Shown: positions 1 through 8,527 of the stretch, in pieces | How positions within the stretch are numbered: position 1 is the first letter of the stretch | Layout: each line of letters opens with the position of its first letter | Assembly: GCF_006381105.1 (NCBI RefSeq) | Contig: NZ_VDET01000029.1 | Coordinates: 1-58,313 of the forward strand | Length of the DNA: 58,313 bases | Direction of reading: 5' to 3' | DNA from: Flavicella sediminum | GTDB taxonomy: Bacteria; Bacteroidota; Bacteroidia; Flavobacteriales; Flavobacteriaceae | The notes under the pieces: model-generated | Databases searched by the model: none | What the model was told of the DNA's origin: nothing | Seen by the model: only the letters and a program-made list of their open reading frames with translations | Made by a program: the position numbers and the translations under genes

Positions 1-352
1 ACTTATTAGGGGCTAAAATAGATACAACCATTGTGCTTATGATACATAAAATAGATAGAATTAATATTGTTTTACTTTTTTATAATAATAAGACATCCGC
101 ACAATATAAGAATCTGTATTTTGACAAGTAAATTGACTTACCATTTAAGAATATTGAACAAAATTGTTAAGATGAATAATTAGGATATGTTCATAACGCT
201 AATTTTAACAAACGGATTAATAACTACAGAAATCTACATTCAACAAAATTTAGAAATCTGTTATCTTAAGAATTAATTCCAAATCAGTTTTAAATAATCC
301 AATCTACTTAAACATAAAATTATCAATGCAATTTATTAAATTCATCAAAAAG

Positions 353-382
353 AATAGAGGAGCTAGTATTGGCTCCTCTATT
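353..382 (-). terminator. Intrinsic terminator of the T9SS protein gene at 421-1254
   Basis: A perfect 11-bp inverted repeat (AATAGAGGAGC / GCTCCTCTATT) encloses an 8-base loop. On the minus strand it is followed by a short T run (CTTTTTG). It lies about 40 bases beyond the stop codon of the minus-strand gene. The region to its left (1-350) is AT-rich and shows no gene. Confidence 0.85.
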
Positions 383-420
383 ACTCACATAAATCCTTCA
401 ATTTTTGAAATTACTTACCT

Positions 421-1254
421 TTAATTGTTAATTAACAATTTTTCATTAATTACATTACCATTATCATCTTTCAGAACAACCATATAAACACCAGGTTTTA
501 AACTACTTACATCATAAGTATTCTTGTTTTTTTTAGTAACAGTACTCGTTATATTTTTACCTAAAGTATTATAAATTAATATTTCTATTATGGTGGTTCC
601 TAGCGATGCATTCACAACAAAACTATCCGTTGTTGGATTCGGACACAATAGCACATTGGTATTTAGTCTATTATTATTAATTTTCAGCGTTGCCTCAGGA
701 TTGTCACTAAAAGTAAACTCATCCACATATCCGAAAGTATCAGTATTATTCAAATTTCTTCCTGCAGGTTCATTTAGAACTCCAATATCTGCATGAAATA
801 AAATAGCATTCACAGTTAAACCTGCCGCCCCACCTTCAACAGCAAATACCATATCTTGCCATTGACCAAAATCAGTGTACAAATTAGTAGCTCTTAAAGT
901 AGTGCTTCCTCCAAAGGTATTTGCATCAGTAACATCAAACCTTGCGCCAATATCTGCCTGCGCTGCAAAGTTCACCCATACATGACAATATTTCGTAACC
1001 CCAGCGGGAATAACATAAGCACTCGCTAAATCAAAAGAAATACCTTCATACCAATTTGCTGTAGTTCTACCTATTTTAGCAACATTTGCAGTTGTATTCC
1101 CTGTTGTATTTGGGTTAGCAACAATAGCTAATGTTGCTCCGAATTTTTCATAGTTAGTTGGAGATCCTGATTCAAAATCATTAATTACAGTTTGTCCAAA
1201 AGCAGGAGCGATTAGACTAGATAATAAAAAGAATAGCGTAATTTTTTTTTCCAT
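421..1254 (-). CDS. T9SS-secreted protein, putative carbohydrate-binding, with C-terminal sorting domain
   Basis: This 277-residue protein starts with a clear signal peptide (MEKKITLFFLLSSLIAPAFGQ). A central region of about 170 residues, rich in beta-strand-like and aromatic segments, follows. The last 75 residues are a type IX secretion sorting domain (CPNPTTDSF ... YDVSSLKPGVYMVVL ... EKLLINN), which implies export and surface attachment or release. The central region reads like a carbohydrate-binding beta-sandwich but shows no catalytic motif I recognise. It is a paralogue of the gene at 6654-7487: same length, same layout (VINDFESG, NxDTFGYVDE, DIGVxNxPAG). Its promoter carries the PUL direct-repeat motif, so it probably belongs to the PUL regulon. 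Function beyond secretion is inference. Confidence 0.85.
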   Translation of the reverse strand: MEKKITLFFLLSSLIAPAFGQTVINDFESGSPTNYEKFGATLAIVANPNTTGNTTANVAKIGRTTANWYEGISFDLASAYVIPAGVTKYCHVWVNFAAQADIGARFDVTDANTFGGSTTLRATNLYTDFGQWQDMVFAVEGGAAGLTVNAILFHADIGVLNEPAGRNLNNTDTFGYVDEFTFSDNPEATLKINNNRLNTNVLLCPNPTTDSFVVNASLGTTIIEILIYNTLGKNITSTVTKKNKNTYDVSSLKPGVYMVVLKDDNGNVINEKLLINN

Positions 1255-1297
1255 AATGATTGGTTTTATTGGTTTGTATTATTACAATTTAGTACTG

Positions 1298-1353
1298 CTA
1301 AATTAATCTAGTTAACTATTTGTAAAATGGACAAAACCTTGATATACATGGAT
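1298..1353 (-). promoter_or_regulatory. Promoter with AraC-type direct repeat upstream of the T9SS gene
   Basis: Half-sites TGGAC (1328-1332) and TGGAT (1349-1353) are 21 bp apart in direct orientation. A near-consensus -7 box (minus strand TAATTTAG, 1298-1305) lies 23 bp from the proximal half-site, the same spacing as in the other three PUL promoters. The predicted start of transcription is near 1291, leaving a short leader to the ATG at 1254. Confidence 0.6.
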
Positions 1354-1484
1354 TATATTTCTTTTTTATAACTTCTTAGTTCACCAAACAAAAAACAACA
1401 TTCTAAACAAGGAGATACGACAAGACGTTTTTAGCACTTGTAAACTTTTACCTAATCGTACATGAATAATACGAATACTCTGCT

Positions 1485-2262
<778 letters not shown>

Positions 2263-2396
2263 TTAATTTTTGAATTAAATACTTTGTTTTTCTTGTATTA
2301 TTAGAAAAATATCCTTGTGATTTTTTCTCCCAGCCAAACTTAAGATTTATCTCTCTAAACAAATAAGCGAAAGTATTATCGTACATGTTTACAGTG

Positions 2397-2404
2397 TAAT
2401 TTTG
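2397..2404 (+). promoter_or_regulatory. Candidate -7 box for the BNR-protein gene
   Basis: TAATTTTG matches the Bacteroidota -7 consensus TAnnTTTG, about 59 bases before the ATG at 2463. No convincing -33 TTG is present at the expected distance, so this is a modest prediction. Confidence 0.4.
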
Positions 2405-2462
2405 AATATATAAACACCTTTTTCATTTTAACTTTACAATTCTTGAAACCAAACTATTAATC

Positions 2463-5400
2463 ATGCAAAAGAACAGACTAAAACGGGGTTCCGTTATCAG
2501 CCTCTTAACTTTATTAATATTCCTACTTACCAACAAAGAAATATGGAATAAATCAGAAAACGACGAAAAGGGATACTACCGTGCAGAACATGGCGAAGAC
2601 TATGAAGAAACTGAAGAAGAAATTGCTTTTGAGATGGCTTTAGAAAAAGATTCCCACCCAGTTACATTTGACCCTACAAAGCTTCAAGGAATTGAATTAG
2701 CCAAATATAATACATGGTTAAATAATTTAAAAATGTCTGGTTTTAAGTTTAGTAATAAAGAGGACTTTACTCGATATTCAAAAATAGCCTCAAATAACAA
2801 GGAAGCAACTAATCAGAAAAAAGAAGAATCTTATGCCAATAATACTTTGTCTGGTTTTTGGGATCAAAAAGATCTTGCTTTGTTTGATGGTAGTGGCTTT
2901 AGAGCTGATGGTTCTATTTACGACCCTATTAATAATAACTTTTATGTAATTTCTTTTGCAGGGCATATTTATAAAATAGATGAAGGAGCAGATAAAGAAT
3001 GGTTATTAAGAAATGATCAAAAAAGTTTTAGCAACAATGACTTTAGACTACGAGGACTCCACTTTAATGGAATAAACTTACCTGATGGAACATTTAGATT
3101 ATTACACCAACAAAAAAACGGAGGTATGGAATACTCTGACGATGAAGGACGCACATGGATTACAGCAAACGGAGCGTTTTTCACTAATGGGAATAATTAT
3201 AAAACCTTGGTTTCAAATAAAGGAACTGAGAAAAAAATTGTTGCATTTGGAAACCAAAAAGACAGTGTTGGTTGGAGAGACAGTGTATTCATATCCGAGG
3301 ACAATGGTGAAAATTACAAAGAATCTTCTGTCGTGGTCTATTCACCTCAATACGAAACCAACATTTTAAAGCCCTATGGAAGTAATACTATTTATTATTT
3401 TGTGTTAAGGATAAGTGATAATAGACTTTCCATATATAAAATGGATGAAATGGATTCAGACTTTTCTTTAGTTAGTGAAACATTTCCTGGAATTGAAGGT
3501 GTTCGTTCTTTAAAAGGGACATCTGTCAAAGGAACTACGACCATATATATTAGTTATAACAACGATACTATTTTTTACACCACTAATGAAGGTGAAACGT
3601 GGACAAAAACAGGTAGCACACCTCAAGATAGAGACATAATAGACGTACATCCCACTAAGCCAAATATTTGTTTTTCTGGTTTTACAAGGTTAAATATTTC
3701 CTTTGACTATGGTCAAACATGGGTTAATAACGGAAACAAGCTTCCTCCTATTAATCATGTATGGGATTTACAGCATTTTAGATCTTACGAAAAAGAGGAT
3801 GGAAGTTTCTATACTTTTGGGGGATTTGACTTTGGTTCATATTATACTTCAACTCCAGAAGTATGGGATTCTTGGATACCTATTAACAGGGGGAATCCAA
3901 CTATGATGTCTTATGACGCAGCTACTAGTGAAAAGCATAACAGAATATTCAGCGCAAATCAAGATAGAGGTTCACAAAGTATTCTAGATAACGACGAAGG
4001 GAAACCTGACTTTATTTCACTAGCCTTAAGAGAAGCCAATACCGATATTTTAAGAGTTGTAACAGCAAAAGGTGGAGAAACAGCATGGTACTGGTATTAT
4101 TATGGAACTATTGGTAGAAGTACTGTTGTTGGTGGAGGTGATATTAATGCGGTAACTAAAAAAGACTTTTATGGTAACTTTACAGCAACAATGATGATTG
4201 CTTCACCAAATAGTAATGAAGATGCCGTCTATATTCCTTGGGGCAACCAACTACATAAAATATCATATAATGATGGGCAGATTGATCGAACATTACATCC
4301 CTATATTTTTCCTGAAAACATACTTAGCTTCGGATATTCTGAAGTAAATACAAATAGATGGTATGTAGGGTTAGCGTCTGGAAGAGTTATGTACTCTACA
4401 GATGGTGGAAATTCATTCTCAGCTTCAAAATATTCGGGAACCTGGCCAAAAGGATCCGTAAGTACCTCTACAAAGAAATCACCTGTAATAGCCACAAGTC
4501 CTATTGACGAAGCAACCGTTTATTATGCCGCAAAAGGTAATAATTTTTTAATTTCAATTGATGGAGGAAAAACATTTACAAACCATAATGACGGATTAAT
4601 TGTTGAGAGTATACTAGATCTAGCAGCAACTCCTAATGGTCAATATATCTTTGCCGCTTGCGGATTTGATGGTGCTTGGGTTTTTGCGGTTCAGCAACAA
4701 AAATGGTTTAAAATGAATAGTACCAATCTACCTAAAGAAGTACGATATGTGGATGTGCAATTTATAAAATCTAAAAACTTAGTACGATACAGCACATACG
4801 GTAGTGGAATTTTAGACCTTAGACTTAATGAAGATTTTTCTCAAATTTTCATATCTCCCGACAACTTTAAAATTAAAGTTACCCATGAAACATGCCAAGG
4901 AAAGAATGGAGAATTAAAAATTGAGACTAAATTTAACCATAATTATGAAATGACTATCTCGGGTGTAGATTATAACTTTACAAATACGTTAAATATCCCC
5001 AATTTACATCCGGGAGACTATGATGTTTGTGTTGGAATTGCTAACCACAACTACTCTTATTGTTTTTCCTTAGAAATTAAAGCATCTTCATTAATTTCGG
5101 GAAAAACAGTTTCAAAAAACAAAAATAGCTTAGCTGTTGATATTGAGTCTGGAACAGCTCCCTACTCAGTTACCATAAATAATATAAAAGTTTTAGAAAC
5201 ATATGCCACATCATTTAGCTTACCAGTAAAAAAAGGAGATATTGTGCAAGTAGCAACTAAAGCAACTTGCGAAGGCAAACTAACGAAAATTATAGGTTCT
5301 TTATGGGAAGTTAAAGCATTTCCAAACCCTACAACAGGATCTTTTGAATTAAATATACCTGACTCCGATAAAAATATTACAATAGATTTGTATTCACTAA

Positions 5401-5540
5401 ACTCAGGACTTCTCTCTACCAAGCAATACCCCATAATAAACAACAAGGTAAAGATGGATATTAAAAATTATCCAGCAGGTGTGTATTTTCTAAGATTGCA
5501 TGTAGAAAAACCAAAAACAATTAAAATTATAAAAAAATAA
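2463..5540 (+). CDS. T9SS-secreted BNR/Asp-box beta-propeller protein
   Basis: This 1025-residue secreted protein has an N-terminal hydrophobic segment (SVISLLTLLIFLLT) and then an acidic stretch. A long propeller region carries several Asp-box-like repeats: YSDDEGRTW, ISEDNGENY, TTNEGETW, YSTDGGNSF and SIDGGKTF. This fold is shared by sialidases, GH74 xyloglucanases and Vps10-type sortilins, but I see no sialidase FRIP motif, so enzymatic activity is not supported. The region at about 800-950 resembles Ig-like modules. The last 80 residues (AFPNPTTGSFELN ... NYPAGVYFLRLHVE ... IKIIKK) are a type IX sorting domain. It is followed after 2 bp by a lipoprotein gene, so the two are probably co-transcribed. 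Its role in the neighbouring PUL is unproven; adhesion or surface glycan binding is possible. Confidence 0.85.
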   Translation: MQKNRLKRGSVISLLTLLIFLLTNKEIWNKSENDEKGYYRAEHGEDYEETEEEIAFEMALEKDSHPVTFDPTKLQGIELAKYNTWLNNLKMSGFKFSNKEDFTRYSKIASNNKEATNQKKEESYANNTLSGFWDQKDLALFDGSGFRADGSIYDPINNNFYVISFAGHIYKIDEGADKEWLLRNDQKSFSNNDFRLRGLHFNGINLPDGTFRLLHQQKNGGMEYSDDEGRTWITANGAFFTNGNNYKTLVSNKGTEKKIVAFGNQKDSVGWRDSVFISEDNGENYKESSVVVYSPQYETNILKPYGSNTIYYFVLRISDNRLSIYKMDEMDSDFSLVSETFPGIEGVRSLKGTSVKGTTTIYISYNNDTIFYTTNEGETWTKTGSTPQDRDIIDVHPTKPNICFSGFTRLNISFDYGQTWVNNGNKLPPINHVWDLQHFRSYEKEDGSFYTFGGFDFGSYYTSTPEVWDSWIPINRGNPTMMSYDAATSEKHNRIFSANQDRGSQSILDNDEGKPDFISLALREANTDILRVVTAKGGETAWYWYYYGTIGRSTVVGGGDINAVTKKDFYGNFTATMMIASPNSNEDAVYIPWGNQLHKISYNDGQIDRTLHPYIFPENILSFGYSEVNTNRWYVGLASGRVMYSTDGGNSFSASKYSGTWPKGSVSTSTKKSPVIATSPIDEATVYYAAKGNNFLISIDGGKTFTNHNDGLIVESILDLAATPNGQYIFAACGFDGAWVFAVQQQKWFKMNSTNLPKEVRYVDVQFIKSKNLVRYSTYGSGILDLRLNEDFSQIFISPDNFKIKVTHETCQGKNGELKIETKFNHNYEMTISGVDYNFTNTLNIPNLHPGDYDVCVGIANHNYSYCFSLEIKASSLISGKTVSKNKNSLAVDIESGTAPYSVTINNIKVLETYATSFSLPVKKGDIVQVATKATCEGKLTKIIGSLWEVKAFPNPTTGSFELNIPDSDKNITIDLYSLNSGLLSTKQYPIINNKVKMDIKNYPAGVYFLRLHVEKPKTIKIIKK

Positions 5541-5542
5541 CT

Positions 5543-6241
5543 ATGAAAAAAACACTATTTATGCTAGTTTTCAGTTTCATCTATTCATCCTGTTCCCCAG
5601 AGGGAAATAGCGATACCGAATTCAATTCTGATAGCACACCTTCTGTCCCTATATTAACATTTCCATCTCAAGATCAATTGTGCTTAACAAACACTCTCAA
5701 ATTCACTTGGGACGCTTCAATTAATGAGGATGGAAGTTCAGTTATTTATATATTTGAAATTGCAAAAGACAATTTATTTTCTAACAAAGTTAGCTCTGAA
5801 GTACTTACTTCATTATCAAAATTTGTTATCTTAGAAAAAGGTTTTGCTTACTATTGGAGAGTTAAAGCTAGGAGTAGCAAAAATATTGAAAGTGAATATT
5901 CATCAATTTCTCAATTTTACACAGAAGAAATTGCCGAAAGCAACCACTTACCTTTTGCTCCAGAACTTATACTTCCATTTTTCAATCAATCTTTAAGTAG
6001 TATTAACACAACCACTTTAGAATGGAGATCCTCGGATGTAGATAATGATCCATTGAAATATGATGTTTACTTTGGCAAAGACGAAGACAGTCTTACATTA
6101 ATGATTGAAAACCTATCCGATACTTCATTTAAAGTTAATTTAGATCCCTCAGCAGCTACATATTATTGGAAAATAGTCGTAAAAGATGATAAAGGTGGCA
6201 AAACAACCGGACAACTATGGAGTTTTAGCGCTGAAGATTAA
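5543..6241 (+). CDS. Lipoprotein with two fibronectin type III-like domains
   Basis: This 232-residue protein has a lipoprotein signal (MKKTLFMLVFSFIYSSC). Two similar beta-sandwich modules follow. The first (residues about 33-125) contains LKFTWDAS and YYWRVKARSS. The second (about 135-230) contains TLEWRSSDVDNDPLKYDVYFG and YYWKIVVKDDKGG. These resemble FN3-like extracellular modules in Bacteroidota surface proteins. No catalytic residues are evident. The start lies 2 bp after the stop of the propeller protein, so the pair probably acts together at the cell surface. Specific function is unknown. Confidence 0.8.
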   Translation: MKKTLFMLVFSFIYSSCSPEGNSDTEFNSDSTPSVPILTFPSQDQLCLTNTLKFTWDASINEDGSSVIYIFEIAKDNLFSNKVSSEVLTSLSKFVILEKGFAYYWRVKARSSKNIESEYSSISQFYTEEIAESNHLPFAPELILPFFNQSLSSINTTTLEWRSSDVDNDPLKYDVYFGKDEDSLTLMIENLSDTSFKVNLDPSAATYYWKIVVKDDKGGKTTGQLWSFSAED

Positions 6242-6581
6242 ATTTTACAATTTATACAGTCTCATACCGTTAACTCAATGATCAAATTTGATTTCATATT
6301 ATTATAATTCAAAATAGTTATTAGCATCACCCGACATATTTCTTCGTTTAAGTAAAATACAATTGAACAAAACAAAATCCACTTTATACACAAGCTAAAA
6401 AAGAGTTAATTTTTCATATATGAAAAAGACAATAATTCCATACACACTAAAAACTAGTGGAGTTGTTTATAGCAATCACATTCCGATAAAAAATAACTGG
6501 ACTCAACAAAAAAATCACTAACAATAATTAAGAATTCTTAATTTACAGGCTAGCCTGAATAGATATATTCCTTACAAAAAA

Positions 6582-6608
6582 AAGCCTTTGAACAAAATTC
6601 AAAGGCTT
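6582..6608 (-). terminator. Intrinsic terminator of the T9SS protein gene at 6654-7487
   Basis: A perfect 11-bp stem (AAGCCTTTGAA / TTCAAAGGCTT) encloses a 5-base loop. On the minus strand it runs straight into a run of T. It lies about 45 bases past the stop codon. The rest of the convergent 6242-6653 gap holds an 18-bp AT palindrome at 6410-6427 and no gene. Confidence 0.9.
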
Positions 6609-6653
6609 AATTCAATTATATAAAACCATTAATATATAATCTCTATTAAATTA

Positions 6654-7487
6654 TTAATCTTTAATTAATCGCATTGATGTTATTATTCCTTTTTCATCCT
6701 GAATTTTTATAATATATAAGCCTGAAACCAAAGTACTAGTATCATACTCGCTATTTCTTATTCTAGTCAAATTATCCATGATTTTTTCACCCAAAATACT
6801 ATAAACAGCTATATTTTTAATATTCATTTCGTTTTTTGCCTCTATCTTGAACGAAGCTTTTACTGGATTAGGATAATAAGAAATACTTTTCTCTAACTCA
6901 TAACTTGCAATACTTAAAGGATTCTCATCTAAAACTTTTATCTGATCTATATAAGCAAAAGTACCTGTGTTATTTAATATTTGTCCTGCTGGATCATTTT
7001 CAACACCTATGTCAGGGTGAATAGAAATTCGATACAAAGTTCCTAATGTAAAGGCTGTTGCTGAAGGAGCATCTTTTATTTCAAAAACTATTTCTTGCCA
7101 TTGATTAAAATCCGTATAGCTATTTATAGGCCTAACCGTTGCAGTACCGTTAGACTCATCATTGGGCGCGTCAAAGCGAATACCCAAATCCGTTTGTGCA
7201 GAACAATAAAACATAAAACTTAGGTACTTCTTTTCTGTACCTGAAATGGCCAAATCATTTACGTCTATACCCTGAAAAATCCACCACTGAGCGGCAGTTC
7301 TTTTAATTTCAAGACAGTTAAAAGTTGTATTTACACCTGTAGCACTAGGATTTACAACTACGGAAGAAGTAATACCTCCACCTAGATTAAGAATCCCTGA
7401 CGCACCTGATTCAAAGTCATTCACCATCGTTTGCCCATAAAAAAACACAGAGTATAATATTAATAAAAAGGTAATTTTTTGTTTCAT
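6654..7487 (-). CDS. T9SS-secreted protein, paralogue of the 421-1254 product
   Basis: This is a 277-residue protein with a signal peptide (MKQKITFLLILYSVFFYGQ). The central domain is homologous to that of the 421-1254 product (MVNDFESG, TDFNQWQEIVFEI, HPDIGVENDPAGQ, NNTGTFAYIDQI). The C-terminal type IX sorting domain starts at YYPNPVKASF and ends ISxMRLIKD. No catalytic motif is recognised. It is the last gene of the minus-strand PUL block and has its own promoter with the PUL direct repeat. A secreted glycan-binding role is inferred from co-regulation and from the presence of a duplicate. Confidence 0.85.
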   Translation of the reverse strand: MKQKITFLLILYSVFFYGQTMVNDFESGASGILNLGGGITSSVVVNPSATGVNTTFNCLEIKRTAAQWWIFQGIDVNDLAISGTEKKYLSFMFYCSAQTDLGIRFDAPNDESNGTATVRPINSYTDFNQWQEIVFEIKDAPSATAFTLGTLYRISIHPDIGVENDPAGQILNNTGTFAYIDQIKVLDENPLSIASYELEKSISYYPNPVKASFKIEAKNEMNIKNIAVYSILGEKIMDNLTRIRNSEYDTSTLVSGLYIIKIQDEKGIITSMRLIKD

Positions 7488-7517
7488 AATAAAAAAGTTA
7501 ATTGTTAATAATTTATA

Positions 7518-7573
7518 TAAAACTACCTTTTTAAATTAATACCTAGATGGACGATGTTTATGAAAACATAGAC
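7518..7573 (-). promoter_or_regulatory. Promoter with AraC-type direct repeat upstream of the T9SS gene
   Basis: TGGAC (7548-7552) and TAGAC (7569-7573) are 21 bp apart in direct orientation. The minus-strand -7 box TAGTTTTA (7518-7525, one mismatch to TAnnTTTG) lies 23 bp from the proximal half-site. The predicted transcript starts about 24 bases before the ATG at 7487. Confidence 0.6.
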
Positions 7574-7591
7574 ATATATACTTTTTAAATA

Positions 7592-8467
7592 TTAATTCAT
7601 TTTCCAAACTCTTATATAATCCACTTTAGCTTCGGTAGAAGCTCCAACAGCTCTTGAGGTAAAATCGGCAGTACCTCCAAAGCTTGCCCCAGTAGACAAC
7701 CACAAAAACTCCTCTACCTGAGGCACCCAAATACCTTCATAACGCGTCATAAATTCACCGTCATAATATACTTCAAGCTTATCTTTATCCCATAATAATC
7801 CGTAGGTATGGTATCCTGAGTGAATCCCAGGAGTGTCGTATTTTCTAGTGTTTGCTTTATGCGAACTTCCATAACCATCTATATGAACAACACTCTTTGT
7901 ATAATCACCTACCCAAGCAGATTCAAAAACATCTATTTCAGCTCCATCATTTCCTGTACCATCAATACGTCCCATATTATCACCCTGTAGCCACAATGCC
8001 GTATGCGTTCCAAACATAGTTTCTGCAATATCAATTCTTGCCTCAATATAGCCGTATTTAAATTCCATTAAATTATTTGAAGAAATTGAACCACAATGCA
8101 AGGTGTTTTCATTAGTCTTTAAACTTTTTAAAATAACATTTCCATTTTTATAGCTTACATTTTCAGGTTTCCAAAACCATTGTGTAATACCTATCCCTGG
8201 TCTTGCTGCTCGACTTTTCACTGAATTATCTTTGTTCCATTTACTCGATTCGTATTTATCAAAATCATCACTAAAAATTAGCGTCCAGTCTCTTGTATTC
8301 ACAGAATTTAGTAACGGTTCCACCTTTGTTTCAGTAGTACCTCCATCATCATAAATCTCGTCATCAGGAGAAGTTCTGTTGTCTTTACTACAAGAATTAA
8401 TTATAAAAACCGAAAAAAAACAGTATATAAAAAATTCGATTTTGTTTAAAATATTCAAATTATTCAT
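7592..8467 (-). CDS. GH16 family endo-glycanase lipoprotein
   Basis: This 291-residue lipoprotein has its lipobox Cys at residue 26 (FIINSC). A short linker is followed by one GH16 beta-jelly-roll domain (about 58-290). The family motif is AEIDVFE, with predicted nucleophile Glu177, Asp179 and acid/base Glu182; the extra residue before the second Glu is the beta-bulge form seen in laminarinases and agarases. FWKPENV, YGYIEARI, HTALWL and the terminal VDYIRVWKMN are typical. GH16 enzymes cut beta-1,3/1,4 glucans or galactans internally. In a PUL with sulfatases and GH2/GH30 enzymes, a galactan-type endo-hydrolase at the outer membrane is likely, but specificity cannot be read from sequence. 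It is the distal gene of the main PUL block, 60 bp after the GH2 gene. Confidence 0.9.
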   Translation of the reverse strand: MNNLNILNKIEFFIYCFFSVFIINSCSKDNRTSPDDEIYDDGGTTETKVEPLLNSVNTRDWTLIFSDDFDKYESSKWNKDNSVKSRAARPGIGITQWFWKPENVSYKNGNVILKSLKTNENTLHCGSISSNNLMEFKYGYIEARIDIAETMFGTHTALWLQGDNMGRIDGTGNDGAEIDVFESAWVGDYTKSVVHIDGYGSSHKANTRKYDTPGIHSGYHTYGLLWDKDKLEVYYDGEFMTRYEGIWVPQVEEFLWLSTGASFGGTADFTSRAVGASTEAKVDYIRVWKMN

Positions 8468-8527
8468 GTTTTAAAATTTTATTTAAATTGTTTATACTAT
8501 TGATTTAACAAAATACTTTTACAGTAA

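Noticed and set aside
6410-6427. An 18-bp AT-rich palindrome (TTTTTCATATATGAAAAA) as an operator or terminator
   Set aside because: It is low-complexity, lies in a convergent gap where it cannot control a start, and lacks a following T run in either useful direction.
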